Positions 1-12,246 of a stretch of 64,000 bases of DNA are shown piece by piece; the first letter of the stretch is position 1; every line of letters starts with the position of its first letter. The DNA comes from Pseudogymnoascus destructans (Eukaryota; Ascomycota; Leotiomycetes; Thelebolales; Thelebolaceae). The stretch lies in the NCBI RefSeq assembly GCF_001641265.1, contig NW_020167540.1, positions 62,001-126,000 of the forward strand, in the 5' to 3' direction. Under the pieces are notes generated by a model that did not search any database, was not told the DNA's origin, and saw only the letters and a program-made list of their open reading frames with translations. The translations under genes were made by a program, and so were the position numbers.

Positions 1-5
1 GACGA

Positions 6-3000
6 GTGTCTGCGTTATCTAATATTAATGACAACTTTTATCGCCTGTCTCGTTCAATACGAGCGCCGGCATCTCACTCTAGGTTATTGAAAGCACTGTC
101 TTATAAGTTGATCGACAAAGAGAGTGGGGTTGACGTTGTGCAACAATTTGCTCCGGTGGACTTGGCCTTTACGAAAGATCTCTTTTCACAACTACGTCGA
201 AATGCGCAGGATCAGTATGCGAACTGTCCAACGCTCGACGATGGTGATCTGGCTATGATTAAGAGGCTTGCCCAAGGTATAACCTGTAGAAGGCAACAAT
301 TTCTTTACTGGAAGCATCATAGGAAAAAGCTTGGTTTCTATGCCGAGAAGGAGATTTTGAAAATCCCTAAGCCCGCACCTACTGTACATTTGAAGGGAGA
401 CGAAATGAGGGAATCTGTTGCTGGCCCGCGTGCGTCGTTGCCAGTTATTGGCAAAGCTCAAACGGAATCTTATAGGCCTAAAACCACACTCACCGAAACG
501 ACTGCAACTCTCTTCATTGCTCCGACCAATGTGCCTGATGGTAACCAGTCGGTTACCTCATATGCTACAACTGCCCGTGGTCTGGATGGCAGCAGGATCG
601 AATTTCCTAAGTTGCCAAAGGACATCAAGAAAGGCAAAGATTTCGAATGCCCCTATTGCTTAATGATATGTCCTCCGCATTATCAGATGCCACGTGCTTG
701 GAGGTATGCATGGCCAATATAGTTTCTAGAGATGCACTGACAGAATTTAGGGCACACTTGCTACGAGATCTAAGGCCCTATATGTGTACTCACAAACATT
801 GCCAACAGCCGGATGAGCTCTTTGCAACCAAACAAGAGTGGCTGAACCATGAACACACTCACCAAAAAGCCTGGCAATGTCCGGAGCATGCCTCGACGCA
901 CTTCTTAAGGCAAGATGATTTAAAGCGGCATCTATTGGCCGAAAACCACGAGTCTCTACAGCGAATGGGCCTAGAAGATTTGCTCGCCATCTGCGAGACC
1001 GCTCGACCTGACTCGAGGACAGTATGCCCAATCTGTTTCGTGGATGCTGGCTCGTCATATGGCCTGGAAAACCACTTGGCGAATCATCTAGAGCGGTTTG
1101 CGGCATTTGCATTGCCTAGAGACGTCGAAGGCGATGCAGATGAGGAATCTCCCGAGAACTCCAATATGTCTGACCACGCATTTGCTAGGTCTGACCAGTC
1201 AGAAGTTTCGGACATATCTTACGCATTCGCTGGTGAGGACAAGAAAGCTGAAATTGAAACACTTGCGAGGATGACACGGGGAATTTCCTCGACAAATTTC
1301 GGTGGCGAATATTTTCCCGCTGTCAACAAATTACACTATCAGATAATAAGCATTGTGAACTTACCGACTGAGATATTAGATAAGCTCAATATCGATCTCC
1401 AGTTTAAAGCAGTCTTCAAAACTATTCCAAGGCTTTTGATAGAATTAAAAGAAGTTGTGGCTTTAGTCGACTCAGACGACTTCCGAGAGTGTACATCGGA
1501 GCTTATATTCCAAATGGAAAGATTAGACAGTATTCTTCAGGAATATGCAGTTGACTTCGCATTGGATTCTTCCCATCCTAGGCTCGGTATAGACACTGTT
1601 TTTTCCAACCAAAGCCTAGAGGATGGACGCGAACGAAACCAAGCAGATGGAGAACTCTCTCCCTCACGAGATAGCAGTCCAGACAGTGTGGTCAACGGGA
1701 CAGGCCCTAGGCTCTCGACGATGAACCTTGACAGATCCCGAACATCCGATTCAGCTGAAGATGCCGCTTCTCCGATACGAGATAGCAGCCCAGACAGTAT
1801 AGTTAACAGAACAAATTCTCTTCTTTCGACGATGGATCTCAACAAATTCCAAACATCTAACCCGGCCGCGGATGACCTTTCGCCGACACGAGATAGCAGC
1901 CTAGATAGTGCCGTTAACAGAACAAGCCTTGGGCTCTCGACGATGGACCTAAGCGGAGCACAGAGCGTGATGACTGAAGAGGAAGAAGAGTTCCTTATTC
2001 ATCTGCGTGACGAGCGGGAACCCAAACCTGACTGGAAGACCACCATGGCTGAGTTCAACGAGCATACGGGAAAGAACTATAGAATACCCGCGCTGCAGAT
2101 GCGCTATTCGAGGCTAAATAAAAAACTACGCGTTGGTACCGTTAATAGAACAGTCTTAGATAACGTCATTGTCAACGCCTCTACCCGGGTCGACGGCATG
2201 CCGCTCGGGAAGACGGAGTCCGAGTCGTTCTATAGGAAGCAGCTCACCACATATGCAGCATTCGCCATTGTCGCAAATCAGGATAAGATTGAGTCTAAAA
2301 AGGAAGAGCGCTGGGTCAAAGCCCAGATTAACCAGGAATCCTACCCAACTGAGCATATCATTAATATGATCCGGAACCTCGACGCCGGGCCCATATCCAT
2401 GGCTGAGAGGAAGGCCCATCTCATCCCAAGCCAGAGCGCGCATATCACTAATATTCTAAACAACATGATTAGGAATGAGCGCGAGGGTCAGTTCTTCGAA
2501 TGGGTCCTGGCCCAGCTAGATTGTGAGGAGTCAATGAACCCAAAGACGGGCCAGAAGGAGATTATGTTTATAACTATCTATCTTAAGCGCGCGCCGCTCC
2601 CAGGCATCGACGTTTTCCACTTGTACCGCGAGCGCCAGGAGCGAGCACGCATGCAAGCTATACATGGACAGCAGGAACAGAACTTCCACCAGCAGGCCCA
2701 GGCGATACAACAGCAACAACAGGACAGACTTAAGGGCCAAGCTGCCAGAACAGAGGCAAAATCCAAGGCTTCTAACAACGGAGAGGGTGATGAGCCAACG
2801 GAGGAACCGGCCAGCAAAAATATGCCGAGGAATAGTCCTCCATTTCTAATCGCTACTCTAACTTCGCTGTTAACTAGAGCCCAGCCGATCCAGCAACGAT
2901 TGCAGGATATAGCTACCGAAGGCAAGGTCACGTCAAACGCACTAGTTATACTAAAGCGGATATTCCCAGGCATATGTGTAGCTATTACGAGCCTCATCAC

Positions 3001-3490
3001 TATGTTACGAGAGGGCATCCCGGATTCCTCTATAGTTCTATTTATAGAGGAAATCGATACGAAATGCCAGCGGCTATTCGAAGATTCTTTGACTTTCTTA
3101 GACAAATATAAGAAAAGTATTCGACTAGGCTTGATTAGTCAAAAAACATTAGGCTGGGGTAGCAAAAAACAGTACCGAGAAGATAAATTGCGGCTAGTAA
3201 CTTCCGCCCAGAGCGTTGAAGAGGAAATAAATTATACACTTGAGCTCCATGCGAGAGGCCGCTTACGCAAACACAGGCACGACCAAGACGAACTGATCTC
3301 CCCTCTATCTACAGAACCTCGCACGCTCACTGCCGACAACGCGGAAGCCAGCGGCGGATTATCTAGAGGGGACGAGCATGAACAGAGACCAGAATCGCCT
3401 AAGAACTCTCAGAATACCGACAATATGCAGGTCCTAGGCCTAGAAGATGGTCCAAAGTGGGACATGAAACATCGGAGCTGTCTAAATTAA
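6..3490 (+). CDS. C2H2 zinc-finger / Myb-like fungal protein, 5' partial
   Basis: Two exons (6-703 and 751-3490) join across a 47-nt intron (GTATGC...TTTAG) that restores a zinc-finger run; the joined frame is at least 1145 codons. The frame is open to the window edge and starts here without ATG, so the N terminus is missing. C2H2-like Cys/His pairs lie around residues 215-380. A 37-residue unit rich in Ser/Asp (RDSSPDS) is repeated three times at about 1660-1990. A Myb/SANT-like stretch (EEEEFLIHLRDE...W...LQMRYSRL) follows, then a Gln-rich coil and a helical C terminus. This layout is seen in fungal nuclear accessory proteins; a DNA-binding role is inferred from the domains only. No target is known. 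The gene lies just upstream of two broken genes on the same strand. Confidence 0.7.
1660..1990 (+). repeat. Three tandem 111-bp coding repeats
   Basis: The motif encoding RDSS recurs at 1667, 1778 and 1889, exactly 111 bp apart, so the C2H2/Myb gene has three in-frame 37-residue units. The copies differ by several substitutions, so they are not fresh duplicates. Confidence 0.85.
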
Positions 3491-5476
3491 TTGCTAGCCA
3501 ATGTGACCTCGCCGATCCTACACGCTACACACCGATTAATGGCCCCATCAAGGGTATTCTCAAGCCTGGCCGCAACAAGTTCCCTGAGGACCCAAGCCCC
3601 ACCCGTGAGGGCGTCGCGCCGCTTGGAGACGCGCTTAATGATGGGATATATCTTCGTCCATCGCGTGCCGAAGGAGCCCCCCCCGCCAGATGCACGCTGG
3701 ACAAAGATAAACCGCCTCCTTGTGAACCCACAGGCGCTAGACGATGGTGGGGAGAGATACGAGGCTAGGGATGACTTCGTGGTTGTGCTGAGAGTATTAA
3801 GTAAAGAGGAGATACTGACATATGCTGATGCAACAGTGAAGATTCGCGGTGAGTTCCTTGTCCCTTGTTTAGCAACCTTTATAGAAATTCACTGACACTA
3901 CTAAGCTGCACGAGGAGTTGAAGACGAGGCGCGCGACGAGCGGAAAATCAAACGCATACCGCCACCATCGCCAGCACCCGAGGAGGATGCGTCCGATGGA
4001 GATGATGAGGGAAACAACTCGGAGCGCTCCCACAAACGCAAGTTAGCGAGTCTGCGACCGACTCAACAGGAGAGCCATGACCTTCAAAAGGAGGAAATTC
4101 CCCGCGACTCACGCTGGACGAAGATAGATCGCAAGATTGTTAGCCCTGAGAGGCTAACCCAGGCAGGAGAGTCTTTTGAGGAAAGGGATGACTTCTCGCC
4201 TAGGGTCGGGTCGGCGAAAAGTGCCCAGCTCTTGATGGGGCCGCTAGAGAAGCGGATGACGGGCGTGCTTATGATGAAGGAGCGGTTGCCGGGGTATGAT
4301 GATCCGGCGGTGCGGAGGAGCTTTACGGAGGCGTATACGGCGTTCACGGAGGTGACGTTTAGGAGCCGCATGGTGCAGGAGAGGTACGTGGAGGACTTGG
4401 TGTTGGTATTTTACGCGAATGCGCTCAAGTCACTACAGAGGGGGACGCCGCCAGGGGATGACTCGTGGAAGAATCTGATATATCGACATGTGGCGCTGTT
4501 TCTGAGGCTGCTGAGTAGTACCATGAAGGATCATGGGTATGGTAAGGATCGGCCAGACCTGATGAGTCGGCTAGCAACGGCAGAGAAGAAGCTCCTGAGG
4601 GACGACCAGGACGATAAGTCCAATAAGTCCTGGTCGTCCGTCAGGAGCTTCTTGTACGAAGACGAGGTTGAAGCTGGAAGCGCGACTGCCCTCTTAGTTT
4701 CACGAGCAGATAGAATGGAAGAGGGCGGCGACGTGCGTGAGGGGCGCGAGGACAGAGGCACGCCGATGCTGGAGCAGCCGCCTATACCGCCTGGACATGA
4801 AACAGATTTGGAGAAGACGATCGCTGTCATCGCACGTATGAAAAGTGTAACCAAAAGAATACAACAAAAATGGGACACTCTCCACCCTCTCATTGACCCG
4901 CCTGAAGCATTCCTCGAGGAAGGTAAACGTTTGGAATCAGTTCTAGGCTTCCTTAAGGCAACTAAACCCAAGGAATATGAACTAGACGACGCTACCATAA
5001 AAGACTTGAGGCAACTACTTATATCATGCTTAGAAATCGCCCGGAAGGTCGACAAAATCTTCAAAGAGGAGGAACCTACCAGAGATGAAGACGGGAAGCT
5101 TACCCGACCCAGAAAGATAGTAGGACCACCATTTAAAAGTAGACTACTGGCAGAAGAGTTCATACAGGGGGTTATAAGGGATGTTCGATTTATAGCAACT
5201 AATATGCAGGTTGGACTTGTAACCAAAGAGCAACCAACGCCAACCCTTCCCACCAATCCGCGAAAATCGACAAAAAAACGGCCTTACCCCCCTCCCCCCC
5301 CCCGTCACTCATCGACAACCCCCTGTACTTCACCGCGCCCCTCCTTCCATCTATGCCCCGCGCTACACTTCCTCCTCCGCAACTATCGCTACAATCACAT
5401 TCCCATGCACCTTCGCCTTTGCCGGTTGCTCCTCAGTGTTCACTTTAAAAGACTATTGGAAGCGCCATGTCGCTAA
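3457..5476 (+). pseudogene. DUF8035-like fungal protein, probably frameshifted
   Basis: The frame from 3457 encodes DPTRYTPI...GILKP...FPEDP...REGVAPL. The next conserved block, PPDARWTKINRLLVNP with YEARDDFVVVLRVLSKEEI, lies one frame over. A run of eight C at 3677-3684 sits between them and one base fewer would join them. A second ARWTKI-like block follows an intron at 3849-3905 (GTGAGT...CTAAG), which joins in frame to a long exon ending at 5476. These paired blocks match my memory of the fungal DUF8035 family, function unknown. The rest is helical and Pro-rich near the end. A 34-nt intron (3654-3687) could also restore frame but would be unusually short. The start overlaps the end of the upstream gene, so the true 5' end is unclear. 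Call: recent pseudogene or a base-call error. Confidence 0.5.
4586..4653. repeat. Inverted repeat inside the DUF8035-like reading frame
   Basis: The arm at 4588-4612 (GAAGCTCC...CCAGGAC) is the reverse complement of 4627-4651 with one mismatch, with a 14-nt loop; pairing extends about 2 nt further outward. It could fold into a strong RNA hairpin. The insertion-like palindrome lies in a poorly conserved part of the protein. Confidence 0.8.
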
Positions 5477-7534
5477 CAATCACATGAGCTTCGTCTACTG
5501 GAAATGCCCTCTCAAACCGTGCCCTAGGCCCCTATTTGACACAGACGACCTCCTCGAGGGACATCTGAAGTGGGTGCACGAGGCCCCAGATGACCAGGTA
5601 GCGGCGCTGGTAAAGAGGGGGGAACAGCCGGGGAGGAGCCTTATTAAGGAGATACGCTGTCCGGCGCCGGGGTGTATCGAGGAGTGGATTGGATGGGTAA
5701 CGTGGCGTGGGATGAGAGGATGGAACATGTGGCGAAGCATTGGGATGCGGTAGCTAAGGGAGAGGAGGAGGGAGGCTGGACCGAGGAGGGAGGCTGGACC
5801 GAGGAGGGAGGCGGACTGTTGGAGTGGGCGATTAGGGAGGGGGCTGTTAGGAAGGTGGGGGGCCGGCTATTATGGCAAGAGGGGATGGCCTTTAAGCCGC
5901 GAGATAACTCAATCGATGAGGAAAAGCCCACCTATGACGATGCGTCAGGTCCCTGGGCCTCGTTGATCACACCCTCGGACTGGAACAATGTCGTCCTGGA
6001 CCCGTCTACCCTTCCCGAAGACATGGGTCATACCTTTCACGACGACGTCGTCCTAGAGCCATTTACCTTTCCCGAAAGGATGGGTCACACCTCTCACGAC
6101 GGCGAGAGGAAGACCGTCGACGACAACGGATTCGGGGTGCATCATCCAACCACGGATCCCACCACTCACCAGACGACAAACCGTGGCGAGCCGTCGGTTA
6201 GATTCGCGCTTGAGCACCAAGCAGAATCCCGCCGCCCGTCATCAGTGAAGTCCATGACCTTAGATTACGTATCAGATGACGGCCCCTCAGACATCGAGAT
6301 AGGACTATCCGCGCTGGGGCCACGGCGTCCAGAATCTCCCCAGCTTTCAACGATCACACGCTCAAGCCTGGACTACGACGCCGACGGTTCTGCAGGTCTA
6401 GACCCGCGGACCCTTCGTTTTCTCGATGCACCGGACTCCTCACTTCAAGAGACTAGGAACCGCGACGAAGGAGGGAAGCCCATCGACGACGGCGGCATTA
6501 ACACGCTTCCTCAAACCACGAATCCCACCACCCGTCGGGCAATTACCCGTGCCATAGCAAAGCTGGAAGCCATACGCGCTAATAAGCAACTGGAGAGCCA
6601 GACCTGCCATCATGATGACACTACAATGCACCGCGTCGCTCCCGTACCCAGCTCACCTCCTGCACCATCCGGACTACCACTTGTCATGCCCTCAGACTTG
6701 GACCTTGACCTTGAATTTCTAGATCTGCCTACCCCGGGGTCTGGCCTGTCTTCCACGGCATCGGACCGAGGCGGCGAGGACGACGGTTCTGCAGGTCGGT
6801 GGATAGACCCGCGGACCCTTCGTTTTCTCGATGCACCGGACTCCTCACCTCAAGAGACCAAGCACCGCGACGAAGTAGAGAAGCCCACCGACCGCGTAAA
6901 CCACAACGGCCGGATATCGGATACCAGCGAACCTCGGTCGGGAGACTCCAGCGAAACAAAGGGGTTAGTCAGACGCATGTCTGAGCGCCTCAGCTCCCGC
7001 AGCTCTCGCGACAAAACGCCCCCCGCGACCCAGCAGACCACGCCGCATTCCGACGAGAAGAAGCCCATCTCCGACGGCAACATCGATACCCCTCCCCAAA
7101 CCACGAATCCCACCACCCGTCCGACGCTTCCCCGTCCCGAACCAAGGCTAGCAGACAGACTGGCAGCCGCACGACGCGCCGCCGCTAAGAGACTGGAGAG
7201 CTAGACCGACCATCGTGAGCACAGCACAGTGCACTGGGGCGCTCCTGGACTCAGCTCTTCTGATGTGCCATCCCGACTATCACCTGTCACGCCCTCGGAC
7301 CCGGACCCGGATCCGGACTACGACGACGAGGAGCGCGTTATCGCCTCTGTGGCTGGGACGATGGATGCGGAGGATGACGAGCCAATGGACGATACGCAGT
7401 TTTCGAGGCTCAAGAGGGTCTTTAGTATGCGGGATTGGACGACTGAGAAGGGGAGGGGGAAGGGGAAGGATAGTGGGGGTGATAGGGGTGGGAGTGGGAG
7501 TGGGCGTAGGCGGAGCGCTTTGGGGTTTAATTAG
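5310..7534 (+). pseudogene. C2H2 zinc-finger gene, broken by a frameshift and an amber codon
   Basis: A fungal zinc-finger block starts around 5400 (CTFAFAGCSSVFTLKDYWKRHV, then CPLKPCPRPLFDTDDLLEGHLKWVH and IRCPAPGC). The matching continuation WDERMEHVAKHW is in another frame from about 5690, with no intron of usual length between them. The second frame runs to TAG at 7202-7204 and then continues in the same frame to TAA at 7534. Aligning the internal duplication shows the TAG stands where the sister copy has CAG. The C-terminal two-thirds is acidic, low-complexity and internally duplicated (PRTLRFLDAPDSS twice; TTNPTTR twice). The start is not defined. The C-to-T change in a CpA context is what RIP or cytosine deamination would give. 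A DNA-binding ancestor is inferred. Confidence 0.55.
5764..5812 (+). repeat. 18-bp tandem repeat, about 2.7 copies
   Basis: The unit GAGGAGGGAGGCTGGACC is repeated head to tail and encodes GWTEEG units in the broken C2H2 gene. Confidence 0.85.
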
Positions 7535-8006
7535 GGATAGGGGGTCGGCGTGGGAACGATGGGGTATTTCCTTGGTGATGGAAGGTGTAATGAGATATGC
7601 AAAATACGAAAATATGCTGTCATTTACAGTTAAGAGTCGGAGAAGAGACCCTTTCCCGGTGTAACTACAGTCCGCGAGTCACAGAAATTCCCATCTCAGC
7701 TCAACAACACCCCAACGGCCAAACCCCAACTCACTCACTCACAAACACACAAACACCACCAACAGCCTCAAACCATCAATACACACAAAACACACATCTT
7801 TCAAAAGAATCATACAGCAGTATACCGTGCCTCGAGCACACTAGCTAAAACGCCACCAAAGCGCACCCAGCCAACTCTACCCCAGCCAGTAATCTATGAT
7901 ACAGCACCACCTCCCCCTTCCTTCCTCTCCGTTATCCCACCCCTTATCCCACCCCTTATCCCTACCCCCCTCACCCCCGAATCCCAACCTTCAAACCACC
8001 ACTCGC
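7535..8006. other. Spacer without a recognised gene
   Basis: A/C-rich spacer between the broken C2H2 gene (+) and TVP23 (-), so it is a convergent 3' region. I see no tRNA, no conserved ORF and no clear repeat beyond CACA-rich low complexity. Confidence 0.6.
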
Positions 8007-8801
8007 TCACGACCTCCCCCCCAAAAACCTGCTCACCATCCCACCAGCAAGATTCCTCGCCAATCCACCCGAGTAGAGCGCGCTCCCCGCCAGATTCGAG
8101 GCGTGGCTGAACTTGTCGCAGCGTGAGAAGGCGAGGGTATTCGTGATTGTAAGGACGAGCGCGATGACTGTCGTATGTCAGTATGCCAGTCATCCCCCAT
8201 TACTCATTCCATCCCCTGCCCAAACACCCACGAAAGAAGAGGGAACCAGAACGGAGTAACAACTCACCAACAAGCGTCAACCAAATAAACTCAAACCTCA
8301 CCACCGCCAACACCGCAAGTGCCACCCACAAACACGGCTGCGCATACATCGCCAACCAAAAGAACCTACTATCCGTCGCATTCACCACCTTGGTCGCCGG
8401 ATCCGCGCTCTCAAAAACCCACTGCGAGTCCCCCGTCGACACATCGACTTCGTTCCACCATCTTAGGCCGACGAGGCGTCGCCCGGCGATGTTCTTGAGG
8501 AAGTAGAAGTCCGCGGCCAGGAGGAGGATGGTGATGATAAAGATTAGGACGAAGTTCGAGGTGAAGAGGAGACCGAAGAGGTAGACTAGGAGGCTGGCTG
8601 GGGGGGGGGTGTTAGCAACCTCATCCACACCGCCCTATTCCAACATCGCCGATCCAGCCACCCGCAGCACTGGCCAGGGGGGGGGCAACAATCAGCGCAG
8701 GTGGGGGACGTACATATCCTAAACCCCAAAAACCACAACAACGTAATCGGATGCGCGCTCAGGCGCCAGCTAAGCTGCCCAGGTTGTGTAGACGTCTCCA
8801 T
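8007..8801 (-). CDS. TVP23: Golgi membrane protein Tvp23
   Basis: Three exons on the minus strand (8714-8801, 8268-8597, 8007-8167) with introns of 116 and 100 nt give 192 residues. The N terminus LSWRLSAHPITLLWFLGFRI joins to SSLLVYLFGLLFTSNF. Then come NIAGRRLVGLRWWNEVD, WVFESADP and NATDSRFFWL, all hallmarks of the Tvp23/FAM18 (DUF846) family. Four hydrophobic segments are visible, and the C terminus after FSRCDKFSHAS is the usual cytosolic tail. Family members are Golgi vesicle membrane proteins that act with Yip-type partners in vesicle traffic. The length fits the fungal orthologues. The start is the only ATG that keeps the conserved N terminus. The gene looks intact. Confidence 0.93.
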
Positions 8802-9251
8802 AGCTTCTGCTCTCCCTTCCTTTCTATCGTCCCTTCGTTCCTTTCCTTCCTATTTATCCCCCTTCCTCCCACTTTTCAATCTCCCTTTCCTTTAAAGGCT
8901 TTAATCGCAATCGCAATCGTTATCCGTTGTCGTCGTGGTGAAATGTAAAATCGTTGCGCAGGTTGATGACGGCGGAAGGAACAAATACGTGGAGCTTCCG
9001 TCTGCGTCAGTCACCAAGTAGCCCAAGAGACGCGCGTGAGGGCGGTGAGGCAGGTGGCGGCAGAATCATAAGGTGACAGGGGTCAGGTACAGGGGAGGGG
9101 TATGGGCATTTCGACATCATGTTATGCGACAGACTGGAATTAAATTTACATTTTTGTTCAGAGAAGGAATTCAATTCATGTTTCCTGGATTAGAACTGCC
9201 TATACACTCATACTACGCGCGGTAAAAGTAAACAGGATTAAAACAGGTCAA
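8802..9251. promoter_or_regulatory. TVP23 upstream region
   Basis: This 450-bp gap holds the TVP23 promoter on the minus strand and the 3' end of the next minus-strand gene. A CT-rich tract (about 8808-8890) directly upstream of the TVP23 start resembles the pyrimidine tracts of fungal promoters. No ORF is supported. Confidence 0.5.
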
Positions 9252-12118
9252 TCAATACCCCCTCCTCGGCTGCCAGAACTGCATCGTCAGCTCTTGAGCA
9301 ACCGCAGCTGTTTGCACCCTCTCCCATGATCTGATGCCCGGTGCTTGATTCGCAGCTGCGTTGAAATATGTTCGCTGCCTCGGCATCCATTGATATTCTG
9401 CGCCAGGCCCGCTTGTCGGGGTGTAGAAAAGCATGTCGTCGGCTGCACTGTGAATCTGCGCTTCCGAATCAAAGGGCAACTCCTCCCCGTAGTACATGCT
9501 CTCGTCGATAAGATCTAGCCCATCCTGTTGCCCCTCGTACATATCACCGTAGTTAACTTGGCCGTCCTCCATCTCAATGGAATTGTATTCTTGAGCCTCA
9601 GCGTTGAGAGGTTCTCTCTCCCACTGGCCTCCATCGTAAAGGTAAGTAGCACTCTGCCCTTGTTCCTGCGGATTATATAACCCACGCTGGTCTTCCTGCG
9701 CATTGAATGCCTGACTCTGAAGTTGCCGGCCGTAAATCGGCTCCATGGTCTCAAGTGGGGATATGGTTCGCGATTGAACTGGTGGTACATCGACGGTGCC
9801 TGTAGAGAATCCGCGGGTGGGGATCATCAACTGTGGTGGTTCAATATCTCCAGGTGTAGCAATATTCTCGATCTGGCGTAAATCGTGCTCGCCAGTTATG
9901 TAGCCCCAGCTATCGTCAGGTTCATTTGGCTGATGCCCAGCAGCGTCGATATATTCGCTCTGGGTTTGCCCATGGACTGGCAGATTAGACTCCGGCATAG
10001 GGCCACACAACCGACCTTGCCCTGGCTGGCTGGTGATCTCATCTCGCCTGCCATCGAGTCCCGATAATAGAAGCCTTGCGTCGCTATCTCCGTGCTGCTC
10101 TGTCAGTCCAATCTTAGGAGACTCGGCATTTTCCTTCAAAGCACCAGAATCCCTAGTATTTTGTACATCTGCAGCTGGAGCTCGAACATCGGAAGCACCT
10201 CCAGCTTCCTCAGCAGCAACTTTCGGAGTCGGCCGCCGATTTATATATGCTTGCTGAGCACGCACAGCTCGGGACATGATATACTGCACGTCGAGGTTGG
10301 GATATGGCTGAGCTGGAGAAACAGACCCATCAGTCCGATCAACTGCGTCCTTGTTGGTCTGAGTGCGTTGCTCTACCATGATTTGTTTAGCATGGTCTGC
10401 GTCATGGTTTGTATCAACAGGAATCCTCGTGTGCAATGACTCCACATGCCTCCCCGGGTTGTCTTTATGTGGCCGTTTAGAACCCCTATGAGGCTCGCAG
10501 TCATAAAGTACTGCCCTGTCGGCCTGAAACTGATGGATGATGTCCTCGTCCTGGCATTCTGTGTGATCCTGGTCGTTTCGAACGGATGAAGTATTAGCTA
10601 GCCTCAACTGCTTGCTCATGACTACTTGGGCATCCTCATCATCACGGCGCGTCCTTTGATGAGAAGTTGGCGACACGCGTCTTTTATTTCGAGATGCATC
10701 TGCCACCATAGCTTTGGCACGCACGATTGGAGACCTAACTGATTCTGACCACGTACAGTAACTCGTCGATTTGCTTGAAGCCGTAGTATGCCGTGGGACA
10801 AATATCTGGTCAAGTTTTGGCTTGGGTAGAGTAAACTTCTGAGGGCTCGACCTCCTCGTACTGAAGTCTTCATAGAGCACCATCTCGTTCCTATGATCCT
10901 CTTCCGGAGACACGGGCGGGTGAGAGTGATGTCCTCTGACAATAGAAGTGGCTTCAGTTCTGCCCGCATCTGAAGGCAGGATCGAGGCTTCCCTTCCATG
11001 GTTAATATTGGCCTCCTGGAGAGGTTGTCGGCCAGGGATAAAATAGTTGGAGATCTCATTTCTTGCCCTCTCCCTCTCGCGCTTGGTTTTCTGACCTGAC
11101 TTGGATATAATTAGCTCCTTTTCGCTTTCAAGGGGCTTCCGGCTTGACTGCTTCAAGAATTGCATCTCCGAAAACGCCAAATCAGGCACTGACACCAGTT
11201 AGCAGAGAAATAACAAATTTCTCCGTCATACTTACAGCCACGATTGCGGGAAGGAGATGACGCTCGACCATTCTTGAATATGCCCGTACCAGGACGTATC
11301 TGCCAGAAATTAGCCACTTTCTACAAGAGTCAAATTGAAGGCTGCATACAGTCAACCGATCCTGCGACACATTTTTCGGTCTGCATCCATTTATCAGATC
11401 TTCCCCGGCCTTCTTGGACGCTTTCGCAGCATCGCCCCTTTTCACTTTGATGGTCTTCTTCTTCGCCGGTTTGACATCCTCGACAACATGCTTCCTCGCC
11501 TTCTTGGACTCGTATCGGTCTTCTTTTGTCTTATGACGGTTCCTCTTCTCAAACGTTTCTTTGCGCTGTGGTTGATCAGGCTCAGATTGGCTGTCGTCTG
11601 TGGTTGATGATGCAGGCTGCCTATGTTTCTTGGCTTGCTTGGAAAAATGACCAATCGTCGTCTCTCGCGGTGGCAGCTCTTTCCTCTCGTACGCTGGTTG
11701 GACCAATGAAGAATCAGATGAATCACGCCTTTTTTCCTTGTGGGTTCTTTCGTCTGCGACAGTTTCATCGTATCGTTTGGGAGAAGGATGTCTAAACCCG
11801 CCTGTCTCAGGCAAAACGATCGGAGGATAATCTACAGAACATCAAAGTCAGCGCTCTGACAAACTGTGCTCTGACAAACTGTTGAGAATGTTCCCAGTCG
11901 TTGTATGGCTCACATGCAGGAGATTGCGTTTGTGCCAGTTGTTCCGTGGCAAGCTGTGCCAACCAATCGTAGACATATCCATTCTCCGGCGCCTTAATGT
12001 GAGATCTGACTCGTGTCTCGGCAGCATCTCCCCCACCCCGCCGTGCAGGGCTGTCGCATCCGTTGTCCGCAGGCTGGGCCGGTTTCCGCCGCTCAGGTGC
12101 ATACCGGGGATTGTCCAT
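9252..12118 (-). CDS. Large disordered, probably nuclear protein of unknown function
   Basis: Four exons (11914-12118, 11350-11831, 11236-11299, 9252-11188) with introns of 82, 50 and 47 nt join in frame to 895 residues; every border is GT-AG. The start is the ATG of MDNPRYAPERRKP. I do not recognise a domain. Visible features are a basic Lys-rich stretch in exon 2 (KKTIKVKRGDAAKASKKAG), the block PETGGFRHPSPKRYDET, a segment rich in Arg/Glu followed by NYFIPGRQPL, and STSYCTWSESVRSP. The C terminus is rich in Gln, Tyr and acidic residues. The composition suggests a disordered nuclear protein with nuclear-localisation-like clusters; this is inference. A 16-bp tandem repeat sits just upstream of the start. 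Confidence 0.7.
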
Positions 12119-12180
12119 GAATCGATAGGAGAAGATAGAGACGCAGAATGGGGGTGTGAGGTGAAATGGGGTGTACTTGG

Positions 12181-12246
12181 TGAGAAATGATGAGTTTGAG
12201 AAATGACGAGTTTGAGAAATGACGAGTTTGAGAAATGACGAGCTTG
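12181..12246. repeat. 16-bp tandem repeat, about four copies
   Basis: The unit GAGTTTGAGAAATGAC is repeated about four times, 63 bp upstream of the start of the minus-strand gene ending at 9252, so it is in its 5' UTR or core promoter. Confidence 0.85.
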
